Assembly (NCBI GenBank): GCA_016722045.1
Contig: JADKGY010000033.1
Coordinates: 124,001 to 188,000 of the forward strand
Reading direction: 5' to 3'
Source of the DNA: Candidatus Opimibacter skivensis
GTDB taxonomy: Bacteria > Bacteroidota > Bacteroidia > Chitinophagales > Saprospiraceae
Length of the DNA: 64,000 bases
Made by a program: the position numbers and the translations under genes. Of the stretch, positions 10,876 through 19,589 are shown piece by piece; the first letter of the stretch is position 1, and each line of letters opens with the position of its first letter. Under the pieces are notes generated by a model. That model worked only from the letters and a program-made list of their open reading frames with translations, did not search any database and was not told the origin of the DNA.

Positions 10876-10883
10876 TACATTTG
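10876..10883 (+). promoter_or_regulatory. Bacteroidota-type -7 element TACATTTG
   Basis: An exact match to TAnnTTTG, 23 bp before the ATG of the T9SS cargo gene. No convincing -33 TTTG was found at the expected distance. Confidence 0.45.
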
Positions 10884-10906
10884 CACCACTATATTAAAAA
10901 TCCATC

Positions 10907-12043
10907 ATGCAAAAAAAGAATATCCTGGTGATCATCACCCTGCTGGCAACGACAGTGTTGCTTCCGGCTCAAATTATCATCACTAATGCTACTTTTCCAG
11001 CGGCTGGTGATTCCTTAAAGACCGCTACTGACCTGGCTCCGACAGTTAATGGCTTGACCGCTCCGGGTGGCCCACAGACCTGGGATTTTACCTCGCTAAA
11101 TCCTTCTACCCGTCAGGTGACCGTGTTCCAACCCGCTGCAAATGGATCCGCCTTCACTAGTTTTCCGGGTGCAGAGCTGGTGACGATCAGTGGTGTAGGT
11201 GCTGAAACTTATTATGACGTGAGTGCTTCCGCCTTTTCCATTCTGGGTCTTACCGGATCCGGTCTTGGAGGCGGATTACTTGATGGTATAGCCTTGAAAT
11301 ATGCTCCGCCATTGCCGGAACGTCGCGCCCCTACTGCGTTTTTTGATATAAATCAGGCAGAATCAAATGCTTCAATTGCTATTTCAAGTGCGGCTATTCC
11401 AGGTGGAATTCTGGACAGTCTCGGCATACCTTCAGGGTTGTTTGACTCCATTCGTTTACGAATCAATGTGAAGCGGCTTGAAGTAGTGGACGGTTTTGGT
11501 ACCCTCGCCATACCTGGAGGTATATATGACGTACTGAGAGAAAAGCGCACTGACTTTACATCGACCGCTGTAGATGTTCATACATTTCTGGGTTGGGTAG
11601 ATATCGGCTCGATCATCGGAGGACAACTTCCGGGCTTTGGTACTGACACAACCATCACAAATCATTTTCTCAGTAATACCACTAAAGAACCCATCGCAAT
11701 CGTTACTGTCGATCCTACTCAATCTTTTGCTACACAAGTGGAATATAAAGATCTTGGGATCACGAGTGCCGTGAGTCCGGTAACTGATGAAAATAATCAG
11801 GTAGTCGTTTCACCTAATCCGGTTTCAAACGAAGCAATATTTGATTTAAAAAATATTCCTTCCGGAAAATACAATCTACGATTGTTTGATGCAAATGGCC
11901 AAAATGTTTTATCAAAAGAACTTGGATCAGATCGTGAAACTATTTCGCTTCAGTCATTGAGTAGTGGTGTATACATTTATCAGATAGTTGATCGAAGAAA
12001 CAAGATCACTGCAATGGGTAAAGTGATGAAGGTAAATCCGTAA
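10907..12043 (+). CDS. Secreted protein with type IX secretion (type A) C-terminal sorting domain
   Basis: A 378-residue exported protein. It begins MQKKNILVIITLLATTVLLP (signal peptide), followed by a low-complexity Gly/Pro/Thr-rich body with no recognised catalytic motif. The last 80 residues form a classical Por secretion tail: VVSPNPVSNEAIFDLKN, then YNLRLFDANGQNVLSKEL, SSGVYIYQI and KVMKV at the end. This predicts export by the T9SS and surface attachment or release. It is one of few plus-strand genes on the left and stands alone. GC content is a little higher than its neighbours. The role of the body is unknown. Confidence 0.88.
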   Translation: MQKKNILVIITLLATTVLLPAQIIITNATFPAAGDSLKTATDLAPTVNGLTAPGGPQTWDFTSLNPSTRQVTVFQPAANGSAFTSFPGAELVTISGVGAETYYDVSASAFSILGLTGSGLGGGLLDGIALKYAPPLPERRAPTAFFDINQAESNASIAISSAAIPGGILDSLGIPSGLFDSIRLRINVKRLEVVDGFGTLAIPGGIYDVLREKRTDFTSTAVDVHTFLGWVDIGSIIGGQLPGFGTDTTITNHFLSNTTKEPIAIVTVDPTQSFATQVEYKDLGITSAVSPVTDENNQVVVSPNPVSNEAIFDLKNIPSGKYNLRLFDANGQNVLSKELGSDRETISLQSLSSGVYIYQIVDRRNKITAMGKVMKVNP

Positions 12044-12160
12044 AAGGGCAGAAGAGGCAGAAAGAGCAGAAAAGGCAGAATAGTTATAATGACTTAGATG
12101 TTATTCATTATTTCCTTTCTATGTGACATTCTATGTGGACTATGTGTCTATGTGGTAAAA

Positions 12161-12214
12161 AAAGAGGACGCGGATAAATTATGACAAATTAAGATTGGTT
12201 AAGATTTGATTCTC
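12161..12214. repeat. Dispersed spacer repeat, copy 1 (GAGGACGCGGA ... AAGATTTGATTCTC)
   Basis: AAAGAGGACGCGGA (12161-12174) followed by ATTAAGATTGGTTAAGATTTGATTCTC-like sequence. The same two-part unit recurs at 12.38, 14.14 and 18.63 kb, always in spacers. The spacer 12044-12493 holds no gene, only these repeat units and the hairpin at its right end. Confidence 0.75.
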
Positions 12215-12295
12215 AATTTAAATCATCTAAGTGACTACTTAAGTTTTCTTAAGTTTCTAAGTGGTAAAAATTGAGTCACGACTATAATTTTTGAA

Positions 12296-12435
12296 CACAG
12301 ATCGTCATGATTATCATGATTTTTCATGATTTGATTTTCCTGATCGATAATGTTACTGAATTTACCTACGGATTTATAAAAGAGGACGCGGAAAAGGTAA
12401 GAAAGGTTATGATTTATTAAGATTTGATTCTCGTT
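12296..12435. repeat. Dispersed spacer repeat, copy 2, with TCATGATTNTCATGATT leader
   Basis: A fuller copy: a leader of overlapping TCATGAT units (12303-12335), then GATAATGTTACTG, AAAAGAGGACGCGGA (12378-12391) and TTATGATTTATTAAGATTTG. The leader is shared with the 14.1-kb copy, showing a composite element of at least 140 bp. Confidence 0.75.
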
Positions 12436-12455
12436 ACCAATTGCTAACTGGGTTT

Positions 12456-12493
12456 TTACCCCTTCAAAATTTCTGCGAAATTCGAAGGGGTAA
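12456..12493. terminator. Hairpin directly after the GMC oxidoreductase stop
   Basis: TTACCCCTTC (12456-12465) pairs with GAAGGGGTAA (12484-12493), and an inner AAATTTC/GAAATT pairing extends the stem. It abuts the stop codon of the minus-strand gene. No clear U-tract follows, so it may be a processing or stabilising hairpin rather than an intrinsic terminator. Confidence 0.5.
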
Positions 12494-14068
12494 CTAATGC
12501 TTATTGCTTTTCACCATACTCATCGCTCTCTCCGTAATCGCTGTTATCGTCAATGCCGGATTCACACCGGGATTTGCTGAAATCATACTGCCGTCGCATA
12601 TCATCATATTGTGGTAATTGAAGACATTGTTGTTTTTGTCAATGACCCCACTCTGTACATCTTCTCCCATGCAAGCTCCACCAAGGATGTGTGCCGTAGT
12701 CGGAATACCAAATAAAGATTCAGTACTCATGACCATGGCCTTACCATTTATTATTTTCTCTGTTTTGCGGGCTATGGATTGAGCCAATGGATTAAAGGCA
12801 GTCGGCGCAGCACCCGCTTCAATGCTTGTTTTCAGGAAACCCATTTTCGAACGCACCATGCGCAATGTCGAGTCGATACTTTCCATATACAGAAGAATGT
12901 GCGTCCGTTTGCTCCAGTCATCAACAAAATATATTTTAAAATTGTCGAGCGGATGCACTACCCAATCTTTAATCATTTTGAATAAGCGACTCATCACTGA
13001 ATTGCCCTGCACCATCGGCGCCATAAACAAGCGCCAGAAACCGGCACCTTCAGAATATTTCACAGGCTCGACGTGACGGTTTTCATCGATAGTGACAATG
13101 GAACCGATGGCGATGCCTTCTGAAAAAGAAACGGTCTTGTCAAATGTCGTCACACCAATAAGACTTTCAGAATTTGTACGCACACCTTTACCGAGTGCAT
13201 CTGACAGATTGGGCAATGAAGTGGATTTAAGTTTTAATAATAAATCCAGTGTCCCTAACACTCCTCCTGAAAAAATCACTGATCTTGTTTTTAAAGATCC
13301 TTTCTTTGGAAACCAGGACAATGAATCTTTGAATCTGATTTCATAGCCATCACTTCCATCAGGACTCAACGGGATGACATCATACACTTCTGATTCCGCT
13401 TTAATCTCACAACCCGATTTTTGGGCGAGATATAAATAATTTTTATCTAAGGTATTTTTAGCATTGTACCTGCAGCCCAGCATACAACCACCACACAATG
13501 TGCAACCTGTCCGATCAGGACCCATGCCATCATAATAAGGATCTGTAACAGTTTCCCCGGGTTTTCCAAAATAAACAGCGACATCTGTTTTTTGAAAGGC
13601 ATCTTTATCTCCCATCTCCGTCGCCAAAGTCTGCATCACTTTATCACTGCGACTCATATAGGGATGCTTCTCTGCACCCAACATTTTCCGGGCGAGTACA
13701 TAGAATGGTTTCAATTCATTTTCCCAATCGCACAAACCTTTCCAATGGCCTGAATTGAAAAACGAGATTGTTGGAATAGGTAATGTATTAGCATAGACGA
13801 GAGATCCGCCGCCTACACCTGCACCACTGAGTACAGCGACGTGTCTGTAAAATGATAATCTGAAAATGCCCTGCATGCCTAGTTTCGGAAACCACATCCA
13901 TTTGCGCAGGTTCCAGTTAGTCTTTGGAAAATCCTCTGCATTGTTGAACCACTTTCCTTTTTCGATGACAAGGACTTTGTATCCCTTTTCGGAAAGACGC
14001 AATGCAGAAACTGAGCCGCCGAAACCGCTGCCGATAATCACATAGTCATAATTGAAGGTGTCGGTCAT
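12494..14068 (-). CDS. FAD-dependent GMC-family oxidoreductase (cholesterol-oxidase-like)
   Basis: A 524-residue flavoprotein oxidising an alcohol group. The N-terminal dinucleotide-binding motif is VIIGSGFGGSVSALRLSEKG, with VIEKGKWF at the end of the second strand. GAGVGGGSLVYANT is the GMC FAD contact. A cysteine cluster, CTLCGGCMLGCRYNAKNTLD, resembles the ferredoxin-like insertion of cholesterol oxidase/ChoD-type proteins. The C-terminal GMC signature is HILGGACMG with PGVNPALTITAITERAM. No signal peptide is visible, so it is probably cytoplasmic. It appears monocistronic, with repeats on both sides. The steroid-like substrate is a guess from family resemblance. Confidence 0.85.
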   Translation of the reverse strand: MTDTFNYDYVIIGSGFGGSVSALRLSEKGYKVLVIEKGKWFNNAEDFPKTNWNLRKWMWFPKLGMQGIFRLSFYRHVAVLSGAGVGGGSLVYANTLPIPTISFFNSGHWKGLCDWENELKPFYVLARKMLGAEKHPYMSRSDKVMQTLATEMGDKDAFQKTDVAVYFGKPGETVTDPYYDGMGPDRTGCTLCGGCMLGCRYNAKNTLDKNYLYLAQKSGCEIKAESEVYDVIPLSPDGSDGYEIRFKDSLSWFPKKGSLKTRSVIFSGGVLGTLDLLLKLKSTSLPNLSDALGKGVRTNSESLIGVTTFDKTVSFSEGIAIGSIVTIDENRHVEPVKYSEGAGFWRLFMAPMVQGNSVMSRLFKMIKDWVVHPLDNFKIYFVDDWSKRTHILLYMESIDSTLRMVRSKMGFLKTSIEAGAAPTAFNPLAQSIARKTEKIINGKAMVMSTESLFGIPTTAHILGGACMGEDVQSGVIDKNNNVFNYHNMMICDGSMISANPGVNPALTITAITERAMSMVKSNKH

Positions 14069-14077
14069 GTTGGAACG

Positions 14078-14244
14078 CAGATTGTCATGATCATCATGAT
14101 TTTCATGATTTGATTTTACTAATTGATAATGTGCTATCCAAAAAGAGGACGCGGACGGTTGCTGAGCTGTAGCACGTGGTTGTGTATAGCAAGTCGAAGC
14201 ATAAGGTAGGAAAAATTAAGATTGGTTAAGATTTGATTCTCGTT
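14078..14244. repeat. Dispersed spacer repeat, copy 3
   Basis: The TCATGATCATCATGAT leader (from about 14084), AAAAGAGGACGCGGA (14141-14155) and a distal AAGATTGGTTAAGATTTGATTCTCGTT unit, here separated by about 55 bp of unrelated sequence. It lies upstream of the GMC gene and has the same architecture as the 12.3-kb copy. Confidence 0.75.
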
Positions 14245-14324
14245 GGCCATTTCTTTTGTTGCAAATTTCGCGAATTAACGCAAATTAATATTTTGCTTAT
14301 TGACCATTGCCTATTGCTCATTGC

Positions 14325-15392
14325 CTATTGCTTACCTATCCAACTATCCAAAATTTCTCTGCAATCGAATTTGATTTTCTTTCCGCCCACCGGCTCATCC
14401 AATGCAGCACGCATCTCCCGCACAGCAGGAAGATAATCAACACCATTCCCTTCAAATTTTTCAACTGTCCGCAATACGCGATTCACTTCATCTGAAAACA
14501 TTCGATCATCAAAAGCGGATGGGCTTGTACCTTGTATCGTATGCCTGATGTATCCGGCGACGGTCATGACACCAGTAAGGACAGGCTGAAGAAATAATTT
14601 TTTATCCTCAACTTCATTGGCCTGAAGAAAATTGAATGCATTCAATGCATTATCACTTTCCAGCATAGCGATCAGTTCATTCTGCCAATCCGGATTCGTT
14701 TTGATTTTTTCAGATGCTTTTTCACGGACTTCCATTGGATAAAGACCACCGGTGAATTCAAGAAGCCGCATCATATTTTCTTTTACATCCGATTCTTCGA
14801 TTTCCGTCAGCCGGCTTTGAACAATGGACGTTGAACTCTCATATTTTCGGGTAGAACTTTCAACGCTTGATTTGGGAGAAAATAATGCACTGGCCGTCAT
14901 AAATAATAAACCTGCCAGACAAAGACTGTCCACAAAAAATAACGGCCATTTGTAAAAAAGTAAATTAACATGTTCACGGATACCGGTATTATTCAAAATA
15001 AAACCGGTCACAAGCAGAACAACAAATATAACGACAGGTACAGCCTTCATCAAGGACTGAAGAATATATGAACTGGAGACAGGCATAAACCTGTTCATAA
15101 CACCAATGGCTGCGATGATGACAGCTGATAATAACCCGATAGAAAGAAAAAGAAATCGAACAGAGCCGGTAGTCGAAACCCAGTTAAAAGCTCCCTGCTT
15201 ATTGATGGCAAAATATACAATCGACATCAGCCCTAAAAAAAGGAAAGAGAGGAAGAGGACGATGATGACCATATAACCACTTGCTCCCTGGTCATTACTT
15301 GTTGATATTTTAGTTTGAAAAAAAGGAGAAAGGAGAGCGACAGAAATTAACGCAGCCAGTGCAAGACAGATGTTACCGGTGAGAGAGGTCAT
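14325..15392 (-). CDS. Membrane protein of unknown function with soluble helical C-terminus
   Basis: 355 residues. The first ~190 contain about six hydrophobic helices (for example ICLALAALISVALLSPFF, MVIIVLFLSFLFLGLMSIVY and FLFLSIGLLSAVIIAAIGVM). The C-terminal ~160 residues are polar and mainly helical (LLEFTGGLYPMEVREKASEK and onward). I do not recognise the family. It reads as an inner-membrane protein with a cytosolic domain. The spacer upstream ends with a GGCAGGAG hairpin belonging to the next gene. Codon use resembles the neighbours and there is no disruption. Confidence 0.75.
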   Translation of the reverse strand: MTSLTGNICLALAALISVALLSPFFQTKISTSNDQGASGYMVIIVLFLSFLFLGLMSIVYFAINKQGAFNWVSTTGSVRFLFLSIGLLSAVIIAAIGVMNRFMPVSSSYILQSLMKAVPVVIFVVLLVTGFILNNTGIREHVNLLFYKWPLFFVDSLCLAGLLFMTASALFSPKSSVESSTRKYESSTSIVQSRLTEIEESDVKENMMRLLEFTGGLYPMEVREKASEKIKTNPDWQNELIAMLESDNALNAFNFLQANEVEDKKLFLQPVLTGVMTVAGYIRHTIQGTSPSAFDDRMFSDEVNRVLRTVEKFEGNGVDYLPAVREMRAALDEPVGGKKIKFDCREILDSWIGKQ

Positions 15393-15444
15393 ACGAGAGA
15401 GATTTGTATCTGATTTATTAAAGGAACGAATTTTTCTTTATGCC

Positions 15445-15468
15445 GTGGCAGGAGTATTCTCCTGCCAC
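15445..15468. terminator. GTGGCAGGAG-type hairpin at the DinB-like stop
   Basis: GTGGCAGGAG and CTCCTGCCAC form a 10-bp perfect stem with a 4-base loop immediately after the stop codon of the minus-strand DinB-like gene. The same stem recurs at 17.4, 26.1 and 34.7 kb. It lacks a strong U-tract on the relevant strand. Confidence 0.5.
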
Positions 15469-15924
15469 CTAATGAAGTAATCGCCTATGATAATTGATTT
15501 GCCCAAGGTGATACGTCAAATGCGTAGCCAGATGTACTAACAAAAATCCGGTTGATGTTTTTTTATCCAACACTAAAAGAGGATATTCAATCCGTAAATC
15601 TTCATCGGTCAGGCTGCTAAGTGCATTGTCAACAACTGCTATCGTTTCGGTGATTTTGCTGATCAACTCAGATTTCGGAATATCTTTTAGTGAAAACTCA
15701 AGGTCTCTATGCCTGATGTAATTTGTCTTCCCGATCACAGCGCCGATATAGGTATTAAGATTTCCGATGAGATGCAGGCATAGATTTCCTCCTGAATTGG
15801 CTATATTTTTTTCGATGGACCAAAGTTTGGTTTCATCCTGGTATAATTCAATCTCCGTTATTAACTTATGGAGATTTCTTGCAATTAAAATCTTTACTGT
15901 TTCGACTAACATGGCAACAATCAT
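15469..15924 (-). CDS. DinB-like / DUF1572 four-helix protein
   Basis: A 151-residue soluble protein predicted to be a four-helix bundle of the DinB/YfiT superfamily, whose members bind a divalent metal with three His and often act as thiol-dependent transferases. Candidate ligands are the His in NLCLHLIGN and the two in LLVHLATHLTYHLGQINYHR. Length is right for the family. It is followed 20 bp away by the stop of the PhzF-like gene on the same strand, so the two may be co-transcribed. The reaction is unknown. Confidence 0.8.
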   Translation of the reverse strand: MIVAMLVETVKILIARNLHKLITEIELYQDETKLWSIEKNIANSGGNLCLHLIGNLNTYIGAVIGKTNYIRHRDLEFSLKDIPKSELISKITETIAVVDNALSSLTDEDLRIEYPLLVLDKKTSTGFLLVHLATHLTYHLGQINYHRRLLH

Positions 15925-15944
15925 TTGATTTTATAAAATACAAA

Positions 15945-16751
15945 TCAACCAAATACACGCAGATCACCTTCGACTATGATGACAGCCTCACTTATCAGAA
16001 GTACTTTATCACCATGTAACTCAATATTCATATAACCAGTCCTGGCGGATGACTGAAAAGCTTTCATGATTGTTTTATTTAATCGCACAGACCAGTATTT
16101 CGCCAGAAAGGTTTGCACACCTCCGGTGGTAGGATCTTCATTTGTACCCGACCATGGCCAGAAATACCGATAATGATAATCATATTCTTTGCCGTCTGAA
16201 GGTGCAGTGACTAAAACGCCATTAATGCCCTGGTATGAATTTATCAAGGCTGTATAATCAGGTCGGAGATTTGCCAATAAATCCACATCTGCAATTTCAA
16301 GAAGAATAATTTTATTTTTCGGACTGAATGCAGTGTTCACTATTGATTTTACTCCCAATGCCTCAGGCATAGCAGAGGGTACTGTTGCATCCACTGTATC
16401 ATAAACAGGAAATTCCATTATGATTTCATCACCACGCGAGCGAATAAACAAATCTAAATTCTCTATCGTGAGAAAATGAATTTCTTTTTCGTTTGTATTG
16501 CTGAACAAAACCTTAGCTGATGCCAGCGTGGCATGTCCACATAAAGGTATTTCCTTCTTTGGTGAAAAATATCTGATCGTATACGTTCCCTGTTTATTGG
16601 TTTGGTGCACAAAGGCCGTTTCTGAGAAACCGAACTCCTGCGCTATTTTAAGCATACTCTCTTCACTGATACTTTCCTTAAGCAAGCATACACCTGCCGG
16701 GTTACCTTTAAAAGGTTCTTTTGTAAAGGCATCAACAATGTAGGTCTTCAT
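15945..16751 (-). CDS. PhzF-family isomerase-like protein
   Basis: I chose the start at ATG 16751 because MKTYIVDAFTKEPFKGNPAG is the standard PhzF N-terminus; an upstream in-frame extension to 16793 looks non-conserved. The catalytic Glu is in FGFSETAFV, and TIRYFSPKKEIPLCGHATLA is the family's central motif. Roughly 270 residues with two pseudo-symmetric halves; the second carries GSGTNEDPTTG-like sequence (seen as WSGTNEDPTTGGVQ). Bacterial members outside phenazine clusters have unknown substrates, and no phenazine genes are present here. Cytoplasmic; transcribed with or near the DinB-like gene. Confidence 0.88.
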   Translation of the reverse strand: MKTYIVDAFTKEPFKGNPAGVCLLKESISEESMLKIAQEFGFSETAFVHQTNKQGTYTIRYFSPKKEIPLCGHATLASAKVLFSNTNEKEIHFLTIENLDLFIRSRGDEIIMEFPVYDTVDATVPSAMPEALGVKSIVNTAFSPKNKIILLEIADVDLLANLRPDYTALINSYQGINGVLVTAPSDGKEYDYHYRYFWPWSGTNEDPTTGGVQTFLAKYWSVRLNKTIMKAFQSSARTGYMNIELHGDKVLLISEAVIIVEGDLRVFG

Positions 16752-16836
16752 ATGTATTGTAGGTATATCCGAAGTTAACCACTGGAAAACCAATCACTTC
16801 ATACCGATGTGATATTCTTATTAGGAATACCGGCTT

Positions 16837-17325
16837 TTATTTTAATGAAAGTGTATCAGAATTCCATATACCGTGAGTGGATTTCCATTTACCATCTTCT
16901 CCGCGTTTCAGGAGTTCAATGTACTTCCCTCCTTCAGTGGTCACTTTTCCGGTTGAATCCTTGGTACTTAATTGAAAACGCCCGACTTCATAACCTAAGT
17001 CTCCATTGCTGCCAGTAGAAATGGTGGCCACAGAAACATCAAAAGTGCCTGCGGCAAGAGCACCTTCCCAATACTTCTGAATATTGGCTCTTCCTGTGAC
17101 AGGTGGCTCATTTGGGGGAAGCACGGTGGCATCTTCTGTGTAGAGGTTAGCTGCTGCCACCGCATCTTTGTTATTAAGTGCTTTTGCAAAATCCCTATTC
17201 ATCTGTGAAAGCTCTTCTGCTGTTGCAGGTTGTGATGACTCGCCGCTATTTTTGCAGTTCATCAAGGCCAGACACAGTATGCTAATGCCACAGGCAATAC
17301 TGAAAATTTTTACCATCGATTTCAT
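16837..17325 (-). CDS. SnoaL/DUF4440-like lipoprotein
   Basis: A 162-residue protein with a lipoprotein signal (ISILCLALMNC, Cys about residue 24) followed by an NTF2-like domain. Features are LSQMNRDFAKALNNKDAVAA, AANLYTEDATVLPPNEPPVTG and GKYIELLKRGEDGKWKSTHG, characteristic of DUF4440/ketosteroid-isomerase-like proteins. These domains bind small hydrophobic ligands or act as enzymes; nothing here shows which. It should sit on the periplasmic face of a membrane. It precedes the PhzF-like gene by 85 bp on the same strand. Confidence 0.85.
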   Translation of the reverse strand: MKSMVKIFSIACGISILCLALMNCKNSGESSQPATAEELSQMNRDFAKALNNKDAVAAANLYTEDATVLPPNEPPVTGRANIQKYWEGALAAGTFDVSVATISTGSNGDLGYEVGRFQLSTKDSTGKVTTEGGKYIELLKRGEDGKWKSTHGIWNSDTLSLK

Positions 17326-17430
17326 GTAGGTCGTATTAGTTCAGACCAAAGAAAAACAATATTTCGGTGATGGTTGGAACAAACTCTCAGTGATGGCTGG
17401 AGCAAACATCAATCATGGCATATGACTGCC

Positions 17431-17454
17431 GTGGCAGGAGTTTGCTCCTGACAC
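17431..17454. repeat. GGCAGGAGTTTGCTCCTG hairpin
   Basis: An imperfect copy of the 15.4-kb stem (GTGGCAGGAG ... CTCCTGACAC) in the divergent spacer before the alcohol dehydrogenase gene. A decayed partner (GCTGGAGCAAAC) precedes it at about 17395. Confidence 0.6.
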
Positions 17455-17557
17455 TCACATTGACATTATACCATGACGACAGTGATTGTCAGAACATTGA
17501 TGGCCATCAGGTGTTTGAGTGAGGTATTACCAAAATAAATAATTAGCATTTACCAGT

Positions 17558-18610
17558 ATGGAAACAAAAACGATAAAAGCCTTCGGTACAGAGGCTGCAG
17601 ATAAGCCATTACATTCTTTACAAATCAATCGAAGGGTACCCGAGCCACACGATGTTGAAATAGAGATTCTCTATTGTGGTATTTGTCATTCCGACCTGCA
17701 TGCCAGCAGAGATGAATGGGGTGGCACCAAATATCCTATCGTACCCGGACATGAAATCGTGGGCAGGGTGACTAATGTAGGTAATCACGTTACAAAATTC
17801 AAAGTTGGCGATATAGCGGCCATCGGATGCATTGTAGATTCCTGCAGAGAATGTGATTATTGCAAAGAAGGAATGGAACAATTCTGTGAACCTGGAAATA
17901 CCATTGTATTCGGTTCACGTGACAAAAATATGGGCGGGTATACCTTCGGCGGATTTTCGGAAAGTATTGTAGCTGATGAAAACTATGTTCTGCATGTTCC
18001 TGCGGGTCTTGATTTAGCTGCAGCTGCACCTTTGCTTTGTGCTGGCATAACAGTCTATTCACCATTGAAACATTGGAAAACAGGGCCGGGTAAAAAGATA
18101 GGGATCATCGGCATCGGAGGCCTGGGACATCTTGCAATAAAAATCGCCAAAGCAATGGGTGCGCATGTCATCGTATTTACGACATCAATCTCCAAAGCGG
18201 AAGATGCCGAAAGACTGGGCGCAGATGAAGTCGTACTCTCTACCGATGCGCGACAGATGAAAAAGCAATCTAAACTGGACATGATCCTGGATACAGTATC
18301 GGCCAATCACAATGTCAATGATTACCTGAAGATGTTGAAAGTTGATGGCTCTCTGGTGTTAGTTGGATTACCTGTCGACGACATTTCGGTGGAAGCTTTT
18401 AAACTGGTTAAAGGAAGAAAGAGCTTTTCGGGCTCAAATATCGGTGGTATAGCAGAAACACAGGAGATGCTTGACTTTTGTGCTGCGCACAATATTACAG
18501 CAGAGATAGAGATGATCACGATGCAGCAGATCAACGAAGCCTATGACCGCATGGAGAAAGGGGATGTCCGATATCGCTTTGTGATAGATATGGCTACTTT
18601 GAAAAACTAA
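17558..18610 (+). CDS. Zinc-dependent NAD(P) alcohol dehydrogenase (cinnamyl-ADH/YahK type)
   Basis: A 350-residue medium-chain dehydrogenase. Catalytic zinc ligands lie in CGICHSDLHASRDEW and PGHEIVGRV. The structural zinc loop is CRECDYCKEGMEQFC with four Cys. The Rossmann motif is GIIGIGGLGHLAIKIAKAMG. The C-terminus (YRFVIDMATL) is typical of CAD/YahK-type aldehyde reductases, which reduce aldehydes with NADPH. Cytosolic and monocistronic on the plus strand. The physiological substrate is probably a broad range of aldehydes, inferred from the family only. Confidence 0.93.
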   Translation: METKTIKAFGTEAADKPLHSLQINRRVPEPHDVEIEILYCGICHSDLHASRDEWGGTKYPIVPGHEIVGRVTNVGNHVTKFKVGDIAAIGCIVDSCRECDYCKEGMEQFCEPGNTIVFGSRDKNMGGYTFGGFSESIVADENYVLHVPAGLDLAAAAPLLCAGITVYSPLKHWKTGPGKKIGIIGIGGLGHLAIKIAKAMGAHVIVFTTSISKAEDAERLGADEVVLSTDARQMKKQSKLDMILDTVSANHNVNDYLKMLKVDGSLVLVGLPVDDISVEAFKLVKGRKSFSGSNIGGIAETQEMLDFCAAHNITAEIEMITMQQINEAYDRMEKGDVRYRFVIDMATLKN

Positions 18611-18627
18611 AATGAAAAAGTGGTGGT

Positions 18628-18685
18628 AAAAGAGGACGCGGATATAAGAAGAAAAATTATGATTATTTAAGATTTGCCTATCGTT
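18628..18685. repeat. Dispersed spacer repeat, copy 4
   Basis: AAAAGAGGACGCGGA (18628-18641) followed by TTATGATTATTTAAGATTTG and ATCGTT, directly after the alcohol dehydrogenase stop. It lacks the TCATGAT leader. Confidence 0.7.
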
Positions 18686-18771
18686 GCGTTTTGCCTCTGT
18701 GAAATTCTATGTTGACTTCGTTACGAAGTGGAAATCCTTTTTTACGGATCCATTAAAACGAAAGATGAAAA

Positions 18772-18954
18772 ATGAAAAATGTAACCATTCAACGTAAGAC
18801 AGATGAGGTAGATTATGAAACGACGAGGAAAGGTCAACCGGAAAAGGGGTCAGTCATTTCTCAAAAAAGCCTGGCGACCCTGATCACGAAAATCATCGAA
18901 GCACCAGAAAAATACAATCTTGAAAATCTGGGTGTGAATAAACCGAAGTCCTGA
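18772..18954 (+). CDS. Possible small protein (60 residues), unknown
   Basis: A short frame from an ATG preceded by AAAGATGAAAA. The product is hydrophilic with a plausible helix, SLATLITKIIEAPEKYNLEN, and ends NKPKS. Nothing is recognised, and no signal peptide or Cys is present. The composition looks more protein-like than the surrounding spacer, but the repeat-rich context means it could be chance. The rest of 18686-19049 appears non-coding. Confidence 0.35.
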   Translation: MKNVTIQRKTDEVDYETTRKGQPEKGSVISQKSLATLITKIIEAPEKYNLENLGVNKPKS

Positions 18955-19049
18955 AGATTTCTGAAGAAAATACAATGAGCAACTACATATTACTTTTGGT
19001 AGGCTGCTGACGGGACTCCTTCGCAATGGTGTCGATGCTACCTGCAATT

Positions 19050-19589
19050 TTACTTTACAACCGATTCAGTAAGTTTTACTTGCTTTTCAATTTTAGGTCT
19101 CCATTGATTCTGATTAGACATTGTATCGCATAATTTTTCGTGATAATAAATCTGATACCAAGTCCCCTTATGAAACTCCCCCACGTGTTTGAAAACTTTT
19201 TCAGAATGTATCATGAGCTTTAACATAAACTCTTCTTTAGGCTCCCGATGACTGTTGATAACCTTGCTTAAGAAAACAGGTGTAATGTTAATATCCTTTG
19301 CAAATGCGCTCCGTTTCGAATAGATTGTATCCACATAAGTTTCCAAGAAATTGGCAAAATGATTTTGCTTATCATAAACAGGTTCTTTTAGATAATTTTC
19401 CATTTTCAACTTCAATTGCAGGAGCTTCGTACGAAGGACTTGTTCTCTTGGTAGCTTCTTTATCCTCTCCAATCGGGCTTCCATTAGAGCCACAGAATCA
19501 TGTTCTCTTTCCTTAGACGTTTTATATCTTGAGTCAACTCCATACTCGGAATCAACATTGATAATATTTTTCTTATTAGTCATGGTCAT
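19050..19589 (-). CDS. HTH protein, candidate antitoxin partner of the adjacent GNAT protein
   Basis: 179 residues. The N-terminal third is charged and helical (KKLPREQVLRTKLLQLKLKM). The middle contains a helix-turn-helix-like stretch, RSAFAKDINITPVFLSKVIN, resembling XRE/Cro-type regulators. The C-terminal ~40 residues could form the toxin-binding part. Its start lies inside the upstream gene (14-bp overlap, 19576-19589), so translation is probably coupled. By context it would neutralise or autoregulate the GNAT protein. The pairing is inferred from layout; I cannot name the family with certainty. Low GC compared with its neighbours. Confidence 0.65.
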   Translation of the reverse strand: MTMTNKKNIINVDSEYGVDSRYKTSKEREHDSVALMEARLERIKKLPREQVLRTKLLQLKLKMENYLKEPVYDKQNHFANFLETYVDTIYSKRSAFAKDINITPVFLSKVINSHREPKEEFMLKLMIHSEKVFKHVGEFHKGTWYQIYYHEKLCDTMSNQNQWRPKIEKQVKLTESVVK

